Part shown: positions 1-8,650 of the stretch, in pieces
How the letters are laid out: every line of letters begins with the position of its first letter
Position numbering within the stretch: position 1 is the stretch's first letter
Source of the DNA: Pseudomonas viridiflava
Lineage (GTDB): Bacteria; Pseudomonadota; Gammaproteobacteria; Pseudomonadales; Pseudomonadaceae
Length of the DNA stretch: 64,000 bases
Reading direction: 5' to 3'
Assembly: GCF_900583165.1 (NCBI RefSeq)
Contig: NZ_UTKY01000075.1
Coordinates: 57,942 to 121,941 of the forward strand
Translations under genes and position numbers: made by a program
The notes under the pieces: model-generated
Database searches by the model: none
Seen by the model: the letters and a program-made list of their open reading frames with translations, nothing else
Told to the model about the DNA's origin: nothing

Positions 1-420
1 GGCTCGGAAAAAACCGTGCAATTACCTTTCGTCATGGGGGTGTTTTCCGACCTCTCGGGCAAACCCGCCGAGCCATTGCCGCCGGTGGCCGAACGCAAGT
101 TTCTTGAAGTGGACATCGATAACTTCGACGAGCGCCTCAAGTCCATGAAGCCGCGCGTGGCGTTCCAGGTGCCCAATACCTTGACCGGTGAAGGCAACCT
201 GCCGGTGGAGATGACCTTTGAATCGATGGACGATTTCAGCCCGGCCGCGGTGGCCCGCAAGGTGCCAAGCCTCAACCAGTTGCTCACCGCACGCAGCCAA
301 CTGGCGAACCTGCTGACCTATATGGACGGCAAGGTTGGCGCAGAGCAATTGCTGGCCAAAGTGCTCGCCGACCCCAGCGTGATGCAAGCCTTGAGCGCAA
401 CCCCACGCGCACCGGAATAA
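1..420 (+). CDS. tssB: T6SS sheath small subunit TssB (5' end outside window)
   Basis: Small subunit of the contractile T6SS sheath (VipA/ImpB family). It pairs with TssC to build the cytoplasmic tube that fires the Hcp needle. The frame is open from base 1 and reads GSEKTVQLPFVMGVFSDLSG. The GTG at 16 lies inside the conserved core (LPFVMGVFSDLSG, then FLEVDIDNFDERL), so the real start lies to the left of the window. The part seen is 139 residues plus stop, and the missing N-terminus is probably 20-30 residues. The C-terminal half (LNQLLTARSQLANLLTYMDG) is typical of the family. tssC follows after 78 bases. Confidence 0.95.
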   Translation, partial: GSEKTVQLPFVMGVFSDLSGKPAEPLPPVAERKFLEVDIDNFDERLKSMKPRVAFQVPNTLTGEGNLPVEMTFESMDDFSPAAVARKVPSLNQLLTARSQLANLLTYMDGKVGAEQLLAKVLADPSVMQALSATPRAPE

Positions 421-498
421 CGGACTGACTGCTGTTTCGCCGGTGCCTCGTGTGCACCGGTACGTGAACGCTTTTGCCAAAAAATCGAGGATACCGTC

Positions 499-1998
499 AT
501 GTCTACCCCGCAAACGGAACAGACCGGACAGCCGCTGGCGACGTCCGAATTCGACCCCGGCGACTTCGCCAGTCTGCTGCACAAGGAGTTCAAGCCCAGG
601 ACCGACAACGCCAGGGACGCCGTGGAATCCGCCGTGCGCACCCTGGCCGAACAGGCCCTGCTGGGCACGCAACTGATGCCCCATGACGTGCTGGGCACCA
701 TTGAGGGTCTGATCGCCGCCCTCGACCAGAAGCTCACCGAACAGATCAATCACATCCTCCATCACGAAGAGTTCCAGGCTGTGGAGAGTGCGTGGCGCGG
801 CCTGCACTACCTGGTCAGTAATACCGAGACCGACGAGTCGCTGAAGATCCGCGTGATGAACATTTCCAAGAGCGAAGTGCACAAAACCTTGCGCAAGTTC
901 AAAGGGGTGGCCTGGGACCAGAGCCCGATCTTCAAGAAATTGTATGAAGAGGAATACGGTCAGTTCGGTGGCGAGCCTTACGGTGCGTTCGTGGCCGATT
1001 ATTACTTCAACAACAGTGCGCCCGATGTAGAACTGCTGGCGCAGATGGCCCGTGTCAGCGCCGCCGCCCACTGCCCGCTGATCACTGCTGCTGACCCCAG
1101 CGTTATGTTGATGGACTCGTGGCAAGAATTGGCCAACCCGCGTGACCTGACCAAGATCTTCCAAACGCCGGAGCACGCAGCTTGGCGCAGCTTTCGCAGC
1201 AGCGAAGACGCGCGTTACGTCGGCTTGGCGATGCCACGCTTTTTGTCCCGTGCGCCGTACGGGGCCAAGACCAACCCCGTGGAAGCCTTCGACTTCGAAG
1301 AAACCACCGACAGCGCCGGGGCTCGGGACTTCACCTGGGCCAACTCGGCTTACGCCATGGCGGTCAACATCAACCGCTCGTTCAAGCATTACGGCTGGTG
1401 CTCGCAGATTCGCGGCATCGAATCCGGTGGTGTGGTGGCGAGCCTGCCGGTGCACACCTTCCCGACCGATGACGGCGGCGTGGACATGACTTGCCCCACC
1501 GAAATAGCCATCAGCGACCGGCGTGAAGCGGAGCTGGCGAAGAACGGTTTCATGCCCCTGGTGCATAAGAAAAACAGTGACCTTGCGGCCTTTATCGGCG
1601 CGCAGTCCATGCATAAGCCTGCCGAATACGAAGACCCCGACGCGACCGCCAACGCCAACCTGGCCGCGCGCCTGCCATACCTGTTCGCCACGTGCCGCTT
1701 TGCCCACTACTTGAAATGCATCGTGCGCGACAAAGTCGGCTCGTTCAAAGAGCGGGAAGACATGCAGGTATGGCTCAACAACTGGATCGGCCGCTACGTC
1801 GAACATAACCCCGCTACTGCCACCGATGCGGACAAGGCGCGCAAACCGCTGGCCGGCGCCGAGGTGGTGGTCGAGGAAATCGAAGGCAACCCTGGCTATT
1901 ACAGCGCCAAGTTTTTCCTGCGGCCTCACTACCAATTAGAAGGCTTGACCGTGTCCCTGCGCCTGGTCTCGAAGCTGCCATCAACTCGTTCCGTTTAA
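499..1998 (+). CDS. tssC: T6SS sheath large subunit TssC
   Basis: Large subunit of the contractile sheath (VipB/ImpC family), 499 residues, the normal family length. Recognisable blocks are FQAVESAWRGLHYLV near residue 90, the sheath core around GEPYGAFVADYYF, and the C-terminal handshake strand region GYYSAKFFLRPHYQLEGL. The start at 499 is preceded by GAGG (488-491), 7 bases upstream. It is co-directional with tssB and hcp and is clearly part of one operon. It acts in the cytoplasm with TssB and is recycled by ClpV, encoded at 5965-8595. Confidence 0.97.
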   Translation: MSTPQTEQTGQPLATSEFDPGDFASLLHKEFKPRTDNARDAVESAVRTLAEQALLGTQLMPHDVLGTIEGLIAALDQKLTEQINHILHHEEFQAVESAWRGLHYLVSNTETDESLKIRVMNISKSEVHKTLRKFKGVAWDQSPIFKKLYEEEYGQFGGEPYGAFVADYYFNNSAPDVELLAQMARVSAAAHCPLITAADPSVMLMDSWQELANPRDLTKIFQTPEHAAWRSFRSSEDARYVGLAMPRFLSRAPYGAKTNPVEAFDFEETTDSAGARDFTWANSAYAMAVNINRSFKHYGWCSQIRGIESGGVVASLPVHTFPTDDGGVDMTCPTEIAISDRREAELAKNGFMPLVHKKNSDLAAFIGAQSMHKPAEYEDPDATANANLAARLPYLFATCRFAHYLKCIVRDKVGSFKEREDMQVWLNNWIGRYVEHNPATATDADKARKPLAGAEVVVEEIEGNPGYYSAKFFLRPHYQLEGLTVSLRLVSKLPSTRSV

Positions 1999-2019
1999 AC
2001 AACCACAAAGGAAAACAAC

Positions 2020-2499
2020 ATGATCCTGCTTAACTTCAAAGGCACTCCTATCAAAGGCACCTCAACCGTCGACGCCCACACCGATTGGATCACCATCGAC
2101 GCGCTTCAAATGGGCGTTGGCCGGGCGATTTCCAGCAGTGGCGGCGGTGACCGCGATACGAGCAACCCTTCGTTTTCGGAAATTTCCTTGAGCAAGGCGA
2201 CCGACCTGGCGTCCGCCGACCTGTTCATGCAGGCCGTGTGCGGCAAGAGCCTGGGGGATGCCGAAATCCACTTTATCCAGACTGGCGGCGCAGACAAGAA
2301 GCAACAAGTGTTTCTCAAGTTGATCCTGGGCGGCGCGATCATCAGTGCCTACTCCGTCGCGAGTAATGGCGATCGCCCGACCGAGACACTCTCGATCAAC
2401 TTCACGACCATTAGCTACGAGTACAACGCCTTCGCCGGCGACACCGTGAAAACCGGCACGCCGAAGAAATGGGATCTGGAAAAGAACCAGAAACTCTGA
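2020..2499 (+). CDS. hcp: Hcp, T6SS inner tube protein (TssD)
   Basis: Hcp forms stacked hexameric rings that make the T6SS needle; it is also secreted and can chaperone effectors. The protein is 159 residues, normal for Hcp, with the family pattern DAHTDWITIDALQMGVGR near the start and TISYEYNAF near the end. No C-terminal effector extension is present. The AAAGGA ribosome site lies 7 bases before ATG 2020. It lies between tssC and tssE. A 76-base spacer follows, in which I see no gene; a weak stem may stabilise hcp mRNA. Confidence 0.96.
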   Translation: MILLNFKGTPIKGTSTVDAHTDWITIDALQMGVGRAISSSGGGDRDTSNPSFSEISLSKATDLASADLFMQAVCGKSLGDAEIHFIQTGGADKKQQVFLKLILGGAIISAYSVASNGDRPTETLSINFTTISYEYNAFAGDTVKTGTPKKWDLEKNQKL

Positions 2500-2575
2500 T
2501 GGGCAGTGAGCAGGCTGGTCGAATGATCGCGCCTTTTAGCGCGGGGCAAGCCTGCTCACGACAGGGTGTTCACTC

Positions 2576-3094
2576 ATGATTGAGCTGACCCATCGACAAC
2601 GGTTGCAACCCTCATTGCTCGACCGTTTGAGCGATGACGACATCGAGCAGGCCGTTGAGCCACGGGGCAAGCGCGTGCTGTCCATGGGCGATTTGCGCAA
2701 GGCGGTGCTGCGTGACCTGGGATGGCTGCTCAACAGCACCCGCCTGGGCAGCGCGTGCGACCTGCGAGGGCAACCATTGGCAATGCATTCAGTGATTAAT
2801 TTCGGCCTGCCGGACCTGGCAGGCAAGACCTCGGCCGGGTTAGACCGGGAGGAACTGGGGCGGCGTATTCGTCAGGCGATCTGGGATTTCGAACCGCGCA
2901 TTTTGCGCGACAGCCTGCGCGTAGTGCCGGTTGCCCCCTCTGGCGCAGCGATCAGCCCCAATCAAATGGCCTTTGAAATTCATGGCGAACTCTGGGGCCA
3001 ACCGCTGCCCGAGCGCCTGTACCTAAAAACCGAGCTCGACCTGGAAGCAGGAGAAGCCCGGCTCTTCGATATCGAGACAAGGGACGTGCGGTGA
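2576..3094 (+). CDS. tssE: T6SS baseplate protein TssE (gp25-like)
   Basis: TssE is the gp25/lysozyme-like wedge component of the T6SS baseplate that starts sheath assembly. The protein is 172 residues. The N-terminal half (SLLDRLSDDD, LRKAVLRDLGWLLNSTRL) and the conserved stretch SVINFGLPDL, IRQAIWDFEPRIL and ELDLEAGEARL are typical of the gp25 family. Its stop overlaps the tssF start by 4 bases (GTGA), indicating translational coupling. It acts in the cytoplasm together with TssF, TssG and TssK. Confidence 0.94.
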   Translation: MIELTHRQRLQPSLLDRLSDDDIEQAVEPRGKRVLSMGDLRKAVLRDLGWLLNSTRLGSACDLRGQPLAMHSVINFGLPDLAGKTSAGLDREELGRRIRQAIWDFEPRILRDSLRVVPVAPSGAAISPNQMAFEIHGELWGQPLPERLYLKTELDLEAGEARLFDIETRDVR

Positions 3095-4968
3095 ACGCCA
3101 AACTGCTGCGCTATTACGAACGTGAACTGGCTCACTTGCGGGAAGTTGGCGGTGAATTCGCCCGCGACTACCCCAAGATTGCCGGTCGCCTGGGGCTGGA
3201 AACCTATGCCTGCGCCGATCCCTACGTGGAGCGTTTGCTGGAGGGTTTCAGTTTCCTGGCTGCGCGAGTGCAGTTGAAAATTGATGCCGAGTTCCCGCGC
3301 TTTACCAATCACTTACTGGAACTGGTTTACCCACACTACCTGGCGCCCACGCCGTCGATGGCGGTGGTGCAATTGCAGCCGGACATGAGCCAAGGCAGCC
3401 TCGCAACCGGCTTCAAGGTGCCGCGTGGGACGGCGCTGCACAGTCAGCTCGGCAAGGACGAGCAGACCGCCTGCGAATTTCGCACGGCCCACGAGGTGAA
3501 CCTGTGGCCCATCGAGTTGGTGGAAGCCCGCTACTTTGCCTGTGGCGCTCAGGTGGCCGGTATCGATCTGTCGCGCCTCGGCCCGGTGAAGGCGGCCCTG
3601 CGCCTGCGTCTGCGGGTCGGTGCCGGCTTGACATTCAGTGAGTTGTCTCTCGACCAGTTGCCGCTGCATCTACGCGGCGGCGAAGCCATGCCTGCGCGCA
3701 TCCTTGAACAGTTGCTGGCCCAGGCCGCCGGGGTATTGGTCATGCCAGTGCAGGAGCAGGCGGACTGGCATCAGGTGCTGCCGGCCAGCGTCATTCGAAG
3801 CCTCGGCTACACCGACAACGAAGCTTTGTTGCCCAGCGGTCCGCGTTCGTTCCAGGGGTATCGCCTGTTGCAGGAATACTTCGCCATGCCTCAGCGCTTC
3901 ATGTTCGTGCAGGTGTCAGGCCTGGCCGACAGCGTCAGCCGCTGCGCAAGCGAGCATCTGGACGTGATTGTGCTGTTCAAGAAGCTCGAACCGCTGCTGG
4001 AACAGGGCCTCAGCGCTGCCAACTTCGCCTTGTTCTGCACGCCGGTCATCAACTTGTTTCCGATGCGTGCCGAGCGTGTGCATGTGTCCGATCAGCAAAC
4101 GGAGTACCACGTGATACCGGATCGCACCCGGCCGATGGATTTCGAAGTACACCAGATCCAAGGCGTGGCCGGTTATGGCACGGGCACCGAGACCCGCCAG
4201 ACGTTCGAGTCGTTCTACCGCGCCAATGACCTGCACGGGGGCACAACGGCGAATGCCTACTACCAGGTGCGCCGTGATGCGCGGCGGTTATCCGAGCAAC
4301 AGCAACGCCAAGGCCCGCGCTCCAGCTACATTGGCAGCGAAGTGTTTTTATCCCTGGTGGACGCTGCTGATGCGCCTTACAGCAGTGACCTGCGCCAGCT
4401 GGGTATCGATACATTGTGCAGTAATCGCGACCTGGTACTGAGCATGCCGGTGGGCAGCGGGCGCACTGACTTCACTGTCGAAACCGGCGCGCCGGTGCAC
4501 GCGGTGCGCTGCATGAGCGGGCCCACAATGCCGGCACCGTCATTTGCCGAAGGGGAGACGGCGTGGCGCCTGGTCAGCCAACTGTCACTCAATTATCTCT
4601 CGCTGCTGGACCACGATGAAGGGCAGGGCGCGCGCGCCCTGCGTGACCTGCTGCGGCTGTATTGCCGGCTCGACGACGAAGCCGCCCACAAGCAGATCGA
4701 GGGTCTACGCTCGGTGACCGCCAAGAGCATTGTGCGGCGTTTGCCCGTACCGGGGCCGATCACCTATGGGCGGGGGTTACAGGTGAGCGTGACCCTGGAC
4801 GAGGCGGCGTTCGAAGGGGCGGGTGTGTTTGTATTGGGCGCGGTGCTTGAGCAGTTTTTTGCCAAGTACGTGTCGCTCAATGCGTTTACCGAGACGCTGA
4901 TTATCAGCACTGCCAGGGGGCTGATCATGCAGTGGCCGGCACGGGTGGGCAGATGCGAGATCCTCTGA
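3091..4968 (+). CDS. tssF: T6SS baseplate protein TssF (VasA family)
   Basis: TssF is a baseplate wedge subunit, forming a heterotrimer with two TssF and one TssG. It has 625 residues, usual for the family. The N-terminal block LLRYYERELAHLREVGGEFA, then YPKIAGRLGL and DPYVERLLEGFSFLAAR, is the diagnostic VasA/ImpG signature. It begins with GTG at 3091, overlapping the end of tssE by 4 bases. Its end overlaps tssG by 16 bases. Confidence 0.96.
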   Translation: MNAKLLRYYERELAHLREVGGEFARDYPKIAGRLGLETYACADPYVERLLEGFSFLAARVQLKIDAEFPRFTNHLLELVYPHYLAPTPSMAVVQLQPDMSQGSLATGFKVPRGTALHSQLGKDEQTACEFRTAHEVNLWPIELVEARYFACGAQVAGIDLSRLGPVKAALRLRLRVGAGLTFSELSLDQLPLHLRGGEAMPARILEQLLAQAAGVLVMPVQEQADWHQVLPASVIRSLGYTDNEALLPSGPRSFQGYRLLQEYFAMPQRFMFVQVSGLADSVSRCASEHLDVIVLFKKLEPLLEQGLSAANFALFCTPVINLFPMRAERVHVSDQQTEYHVIPDRTRPMDFEVHQIQGVAGYGTGTETRQTFESFYRANDLHGGTTANAYYQVRRDARRLSEQQQRQGPRSSYIGSEVFLSLVDAADAPYSSDLRQLGIDTLCSNRDLVLSMPVGSGRTDFTVETGAPVHAVRCMSGPTMPAPSFAEGETAWRLVSQLSLNYLSLLDHDEGQGARALRDLLRLYCRLDDEAAHKQIEGLRSVTAKSIVRRLPVPGPITYGRGLQVSVTLDEAAFEGAGVFVLGAVLEQFFAKYVSLNAFTETLIISTARGLIMQWPARVGRCEIL

Positions 4969-5972
4969 CCCTGCTGGACGCGCTGGAGGCCCATCCGGCA
5001 CGTTTCGATTTCTATGGCGCCTTGCGTCAGTTGGAGTGCGCCTTCGCGCATTTACCGCGTATTGGTCAGGCTGCACGCCCAGCGGATGAGGCGGTGCGTT
5101 TTGGCCAGCAGTTGTCCCTGGCGTTTGAACCGGCAATGATCGCGGCCCTCACGCCTGGCACCCCGCCCAAATTGCTGCTGAATTTTTTCGGCCTCATGGG
5201 TGCCAACGGGCCCTTGCCGATTCACCTGAGCGAACACATCCGCGACCGCCAGCGCAATTGCAACGACCCCACATCCGCGGCGTTTTTCGATGTATTTCAT
5301 CACCGCATGATCAGCCTGTTCTACCGCGCGTGGGCCAGCGCGCAGCCGGCGGTGAGTCGGGATCGACCGGGGGCGGATCGGTTCGCGCAGTACATCGGGG
5401 CACTGATCGGTATCGGTCAGCCATCGTTGCGTGATCGCGACAGCGTACCGGACGTGGCCAAGCTGCATTTTGCCGGGCGCCTGGGGGCACAGGCACGCAA
5501 TGCCGAAGGCCTGGGGGCGTTGCTGAGCGACTATCTCGGCGTACCGGTGGCGGTTGAACAGTTTGTTGGCCACTGGATGACATTGCCCCCCGACGGCCTG
5601 TGTGCCCTGCGCAGTGGCCCCAATGCCAGCGTATTGGGCCGGGATACCGTGATGGGCAAGCGGGTGTGGAACGCCCAACACAAGTTTCGGCTGCTGGTCG
5701 GGCCCCTGGACCTGGCGCAAGCCCGCAGCCTGCTGCCCGGCGGCGACAGCCTGCAACGGGTGCAGGACTGGGTACGCCAGTACGTCGGCCTGACCCTGGA
5801 CTGGGACGTCAACTTGATCATCAAGAAAGAACACCTGCCTGGCTTGCGCCTGGGTCGCGCACCGCTGGGCTGGGCCAGTTGGTTGAGGACCAAGGCCCCA
5901 TCGACGGATGACCGGCAATTGCGGGTCAGCCCACGGCCCATTTTTAAATCTGAAGGACCTGCCCATGGCTGA
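4953..5972 (+). CDS. tssG: T6SS baseplate protein TssG
   Basis: TssG is the wedge partner of TssF (ImpH/VasB family), 339 residues. I place the start at ATG 4953 (MRDPLTLLDALEAHPARFDF) rather than the in-frame GTG at 4932, because family members begin here and the motif FDFYGALRQLE follows at once. Conserved blocks are LLNFFGLMGANGPLPIHLSE, FHHRMISLFYRAW, and the C-terminal DWDVNLIIKKEHLP and LGWASWL. It overlaps tssF by 16 bases and clpV by 8 bases, so the three genes are tightly coupled. Confidence 0.94.
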   Translation: MRDPLTLLDALEAHPARFDFYGALRQLECAFAHLPRIGQAARPADEAVRFGQQLSLAFEPAMIAALTPGTPPKLLLNFFGLMGANGPLPIHLSEHIRDRQRNCNDPTSAAFFDVFHHRMISLFYRAWASAQPAVSRDRPGADRFAQYIGALIGIGQPSLRDRDSVPDVAKLHFAGRLGAQARNAEGLGALLSDYLGVPVAVEQFVGHWMTLPPDGLCALRSGPNASVLGRDTVMGKRVWNAQHKFRLLVGPLDLAQARSLLPGGDSLQRVQDWVRQYVGLTLDWDVNLIIKKEHLPGLRLGRAPLGWASWLRTKAPSTDDRQLRVSPRPIFKSEGPAHG

Positions 5973-8595
5973 TATCAGTCGCGTCGCGCTTTTTGGCAAA
6001 CTCAACGGCCTGTGTTACCGGGCCATCGAAAGCAGTACCGTGTTCTGCAAGCTGCGAGGTAACCCCTATGTGGAGCTGGTGCACTGGTTGCACCAGTTGC
6101 TGCAACTGAGTGACTGCGACCTGCTGCGACTGGTACGTCACTACGGCATCGACCCGGCCGTGCTGGCCCGCGACCTCACCACTGCCCTCGACCGCCTGCC
6201 AAGGGGGTCGACCTCTGTCACCGACCTGTCTTCACAGGTTGAAGAGACCGTCGAGCGCGCCTGGGTCTACGCCACCCTTATGCTGGGCGAGTCCCAGGTG
6301 CGTTCCGGTCATTTGCTGCTGGCACTGCTCAAAACCCCAAGCTTGTGCAACGGGTTGTACGGCGTTTCCCGCGAGTTCAATAAGGTCGCTATCGATGACC
6401 TCAGCGAACAGTTTGGCGCACTGCTCAACGACTCCCCTGAAGCGTTAATGCGGGCCAGTGATGGGAACGCACTGCCCGGTGAAACGGTGGGCGCGTTGGC
6501 ACCCTCTGCGCCACAGGACGCGCTGAAGCGCTTTACCGTCGACCTTACCGAGCAGGCCAGTGACTCGAAAATCGACCCTATCGTCGGTCGCGATGAAGAG
6601 ATCCGCCAGGTGATCGATATCCTGATGCGTCGGCGCCAGAACAACCCGATGCTGGTGGGCGAGGCGGGTGTTGGCAAGACGGCGGTGGTTGAAGGCCTGG
6701 CCCAGCGGATTGCCTGTGGCGACGTCCCCCCCAGCCTCAAGGACGTGCGCCTGCTCGCCCTTGACGTGGGCCTGTTGCAGGCGGGCGCCAGCATGAAAGG
6801 CGAGTTTGAACAGCGCCTGCGCTCGGTCATTGACGAGGTGCAGGCCAGCGTCCGGCCGGTGGTGCTGTTTATCGACGAAACCCACACCCTGGTCGGCGCC
6901 GGCGGGGCCGCGGGCACGGGGGACGCGGCCAACCTGCTTAAGCCCGCGTTGGCCCGTGGCACCTTGCGCACGGTGGGCGCCACCACCTTCACCGAGTACA
7001 GGAAGCACATCGAAAAAGACCCGGCGTTGACCCGGCGTTTCCAGACGGTGCAAGTGGATGAACCCGACGAAGCGCGCGCCCTGCTGATGCTGCGCGGCAT
7101 TGCCGACACCCTGCAGGCCCACCACCAAGTGCACATCCTTGACGCGGCGCTGGAGGCGGCGGTACGCCTGTCCGCCCGTTACATCCCGGCACGCCAATTG
7201 CCCGATAAGGCAATCAGCTTGATCGACACCGCGTGCGCCCGGGTTGCCATCAGCCTGCATGCCACCCCGGCCGAGGTGGCAGACAGCCGCCGGCGTATCG
7301 AGGCCCTGGTCACTGAGCGCGCGATCATCGAGCGTGAGACGGCGATTGGCGTGGACACCGCTCGCCGCCGCTTGTCGGTGGAGGCCCTGTTGGCGAGCGA
7401 ACACACCCGCCTGGAGGAAGTTGAAGAGCGCTGGAACCACGAGCGGGCCTTGGTGGAGCAGATCCAGAGCCTGCGCAGCCAACTGGCCGATACCCCCGAT
7501 CGCTGCGCTGGCCTCGCGCAGCTGCGCCCTGTGCAGGACGCGCTGCAAGCCTTGCAAGGCGAGCATCCACTGGTGCTCACCTGCGTCGATGAGCAGGCAG
7601 TGGCTTCGGTGGTACAGGATTGGACCGGCATCCCAGTGGGCCGCATGGTCAAAAATGAAATCGACAACGTACTGCGCCTGGCCGAGCGCTTGGGCCGGCG
7701 CATCATCGGCCAGGACGCTGCGTTGGAGATGATCGCCCGGCGTGTGCAGACCTCCCGTGCCGGCCTTGATAACCCTGGCAAACCGGTGGGGGTGTTCATG
7801 CTTGCTGGCACCTCTGGCGTGGGCAAGACCGAGACCGCCCTGGCCCTGGCCGAAGCACTGTATGGCGGCGAACAGAACCTCATTACCGTGAATATGAGCG
7901 AGTACCAGGAAGCCCACAGCGTTTCTTCTCTCAAGGGCGCGCCACCGGGTTACGTCGGCTATGGCGAAGGGGGCGTACTCACCGAAGCCGTGCGGCGCAA
8001 GCCTTACAGCGTGGTGCTGCTGGATGAAGTGGAAAAGGCCCACGCGGACGTGCACGAGCTGTTTTTCCAGGTCTTCGACAAGGGCTGGATGGAGGATGGT
8101 GAAGGACGTGTGATCGACTTCAAGAACACCCTGATCCTGCTCACGACCAACGTCGGCACACCTCTGATCAGCCACCTGTGCCGCGACCCGCAGGCCATGC
8201 CTGTGCCGGACGCGATCGCCAAGGCCCTGCGCGAGCCACTCTTGCAGGTGTTCCCACCGGCCTTGCTCGGGCGCCTGGTGGTCGTGCCGTACTACCCGCT
8301 CAGCGACGCCATGCTCGGCAGCATTATCCGCTTGCAACTGGGGCTGATCGAAGCGCGCATCGCCGCCGCTTACACGGTGCCGTTTACCTACAGCGAGTCG
8401 GTGGTGCAGTTGGTCGCCAGTCGCTGCACCGAGCTGCAGAGCGGTGGGCGGATGATCGACGCGATCCTTACCCAATCGCTGTTGCCGGCGATCAGTGCTC
8501 AATTGCTCAACCGGATGTTGGCGGGCCCCCCGGCGACACGGGTGCATGTCGATGTGAGCGGGGGCGACTTTCGGTATCAGTTCGAGGGGCAATAG
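5965..8595 (+). CDS. clpV: T6SS sheath-recycling AAA+ ATPase ClpV (TssH)
   Basis: ClpV is the hexameric Clp/Hsp100 ATPase that disassembles contracted TssB-TssC sheaths. From ATG 5965 (MADISRVALFGKLNG) it has 876 residues; a frame open from 5908 adds upstream codons that overlap tssG and are not needed. Layout: N-domain about 1-160, first AAA module with Walker A GEAGVGKT at 232-239, a middle coiled-coil domain, second AAA module with Walker A GTSGVGKT at 615-622 and Walker B LLDEVEKAH with D687-E688, then a C-terminal D2 small domain. It is not housekeeping ClpB: the N-domain resembles ClpV proteins and the gene sits in the T6SS operon. Confidence 0.95.
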   Translation: MADISRVALFGKLNGLCYRAIESSTVFCKLRGNPYVELVHWLHQLLQLSDCDLLRLVRHYGIDPAVLARDLTTALDRLPRGSTSVTDLSSQVEETVERAWVYATLMLGESQVRSGHLLLALLKTPSLCNGLYGVSREFNKVAIDDLSEQFGALLNDSPEALMRASDGNALPGETVGALAPSAPQDALKRFTVDLTEQASDSKIDPIVGRDEEIRQVIDILMRRRQNNPMLVGEAGVGKTAVVEGLAQRIACGDVPPSLKDVRLLALDVGLLQAGASMKGEFEQRLRSVIDEVQASVRPVVLFIDETHTLVGAGGAAGTGDAANLLKPALARGTLRTVGATTFTEYRKHIEKDPALTRRFQTVQVDEPDEARALLMLRGIADTLQAHHQVHILDAALEAAVRLSARYIPARQLPDKAISLIDTACARVAISLHATPAEVADSRRRIEALVTERAIIERETAIGVDTARRRLSVEALLASEHTRLEEVEERWNHERALVEQIQSLRSQLADTPDRCAGLAQLRPVQDALQALQGEHPLVLTCVDEQAVASVVQDWTGIPVGRMVKNEIDNVLRLAERLGRRIIGQDAALEMIARRVQTSRAGLDNPGKPVGVFMLAGTSGVGKTETALALAEALYGGEQNLITVNMSEYQEAHSVSSLKGAPPGYVGYGEGGVLTEAVRRKPYSVVLLDEVEKAHADVHELFFQVFDKGWMEDGEGRVIDFKNTLILLTTNVGTPLISHLCRDPQAMPVPDAIAKALREPLLQVFPPALLGRLVVVPYYPLSDAMLGSIIRLQLGLIEARIAAAYTVPFTYSESVVQLVASRCTELQSGGRMIDAILTQSLLPAISAQLLNRMLAGPPATRVHVDVSGGDFRYQFEGQ

Positions 8596-8650
8596 TACTG
8601 CGCGTTGAAGCATTGCCAATGTCATCAATCATTCAGGCTGGAGGGCGTCA

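Noticed and set aside
22..1935. Very long open frame (over 600 codons) opposite tssB/tssC
   Set aside because: It mirrors the real genes in a high-G+C genome with strong third-position bias and has no family signature. The same holds for long antisense frames opposite clpV, nuoM/N, nuoG, ftsK and serS/cysG.
5908..5964. Longer N-terminus for ClpV
   Set aside because: The extra codons lie inside tssG; the family start MADISRVALFGKLNG begins at 5965.
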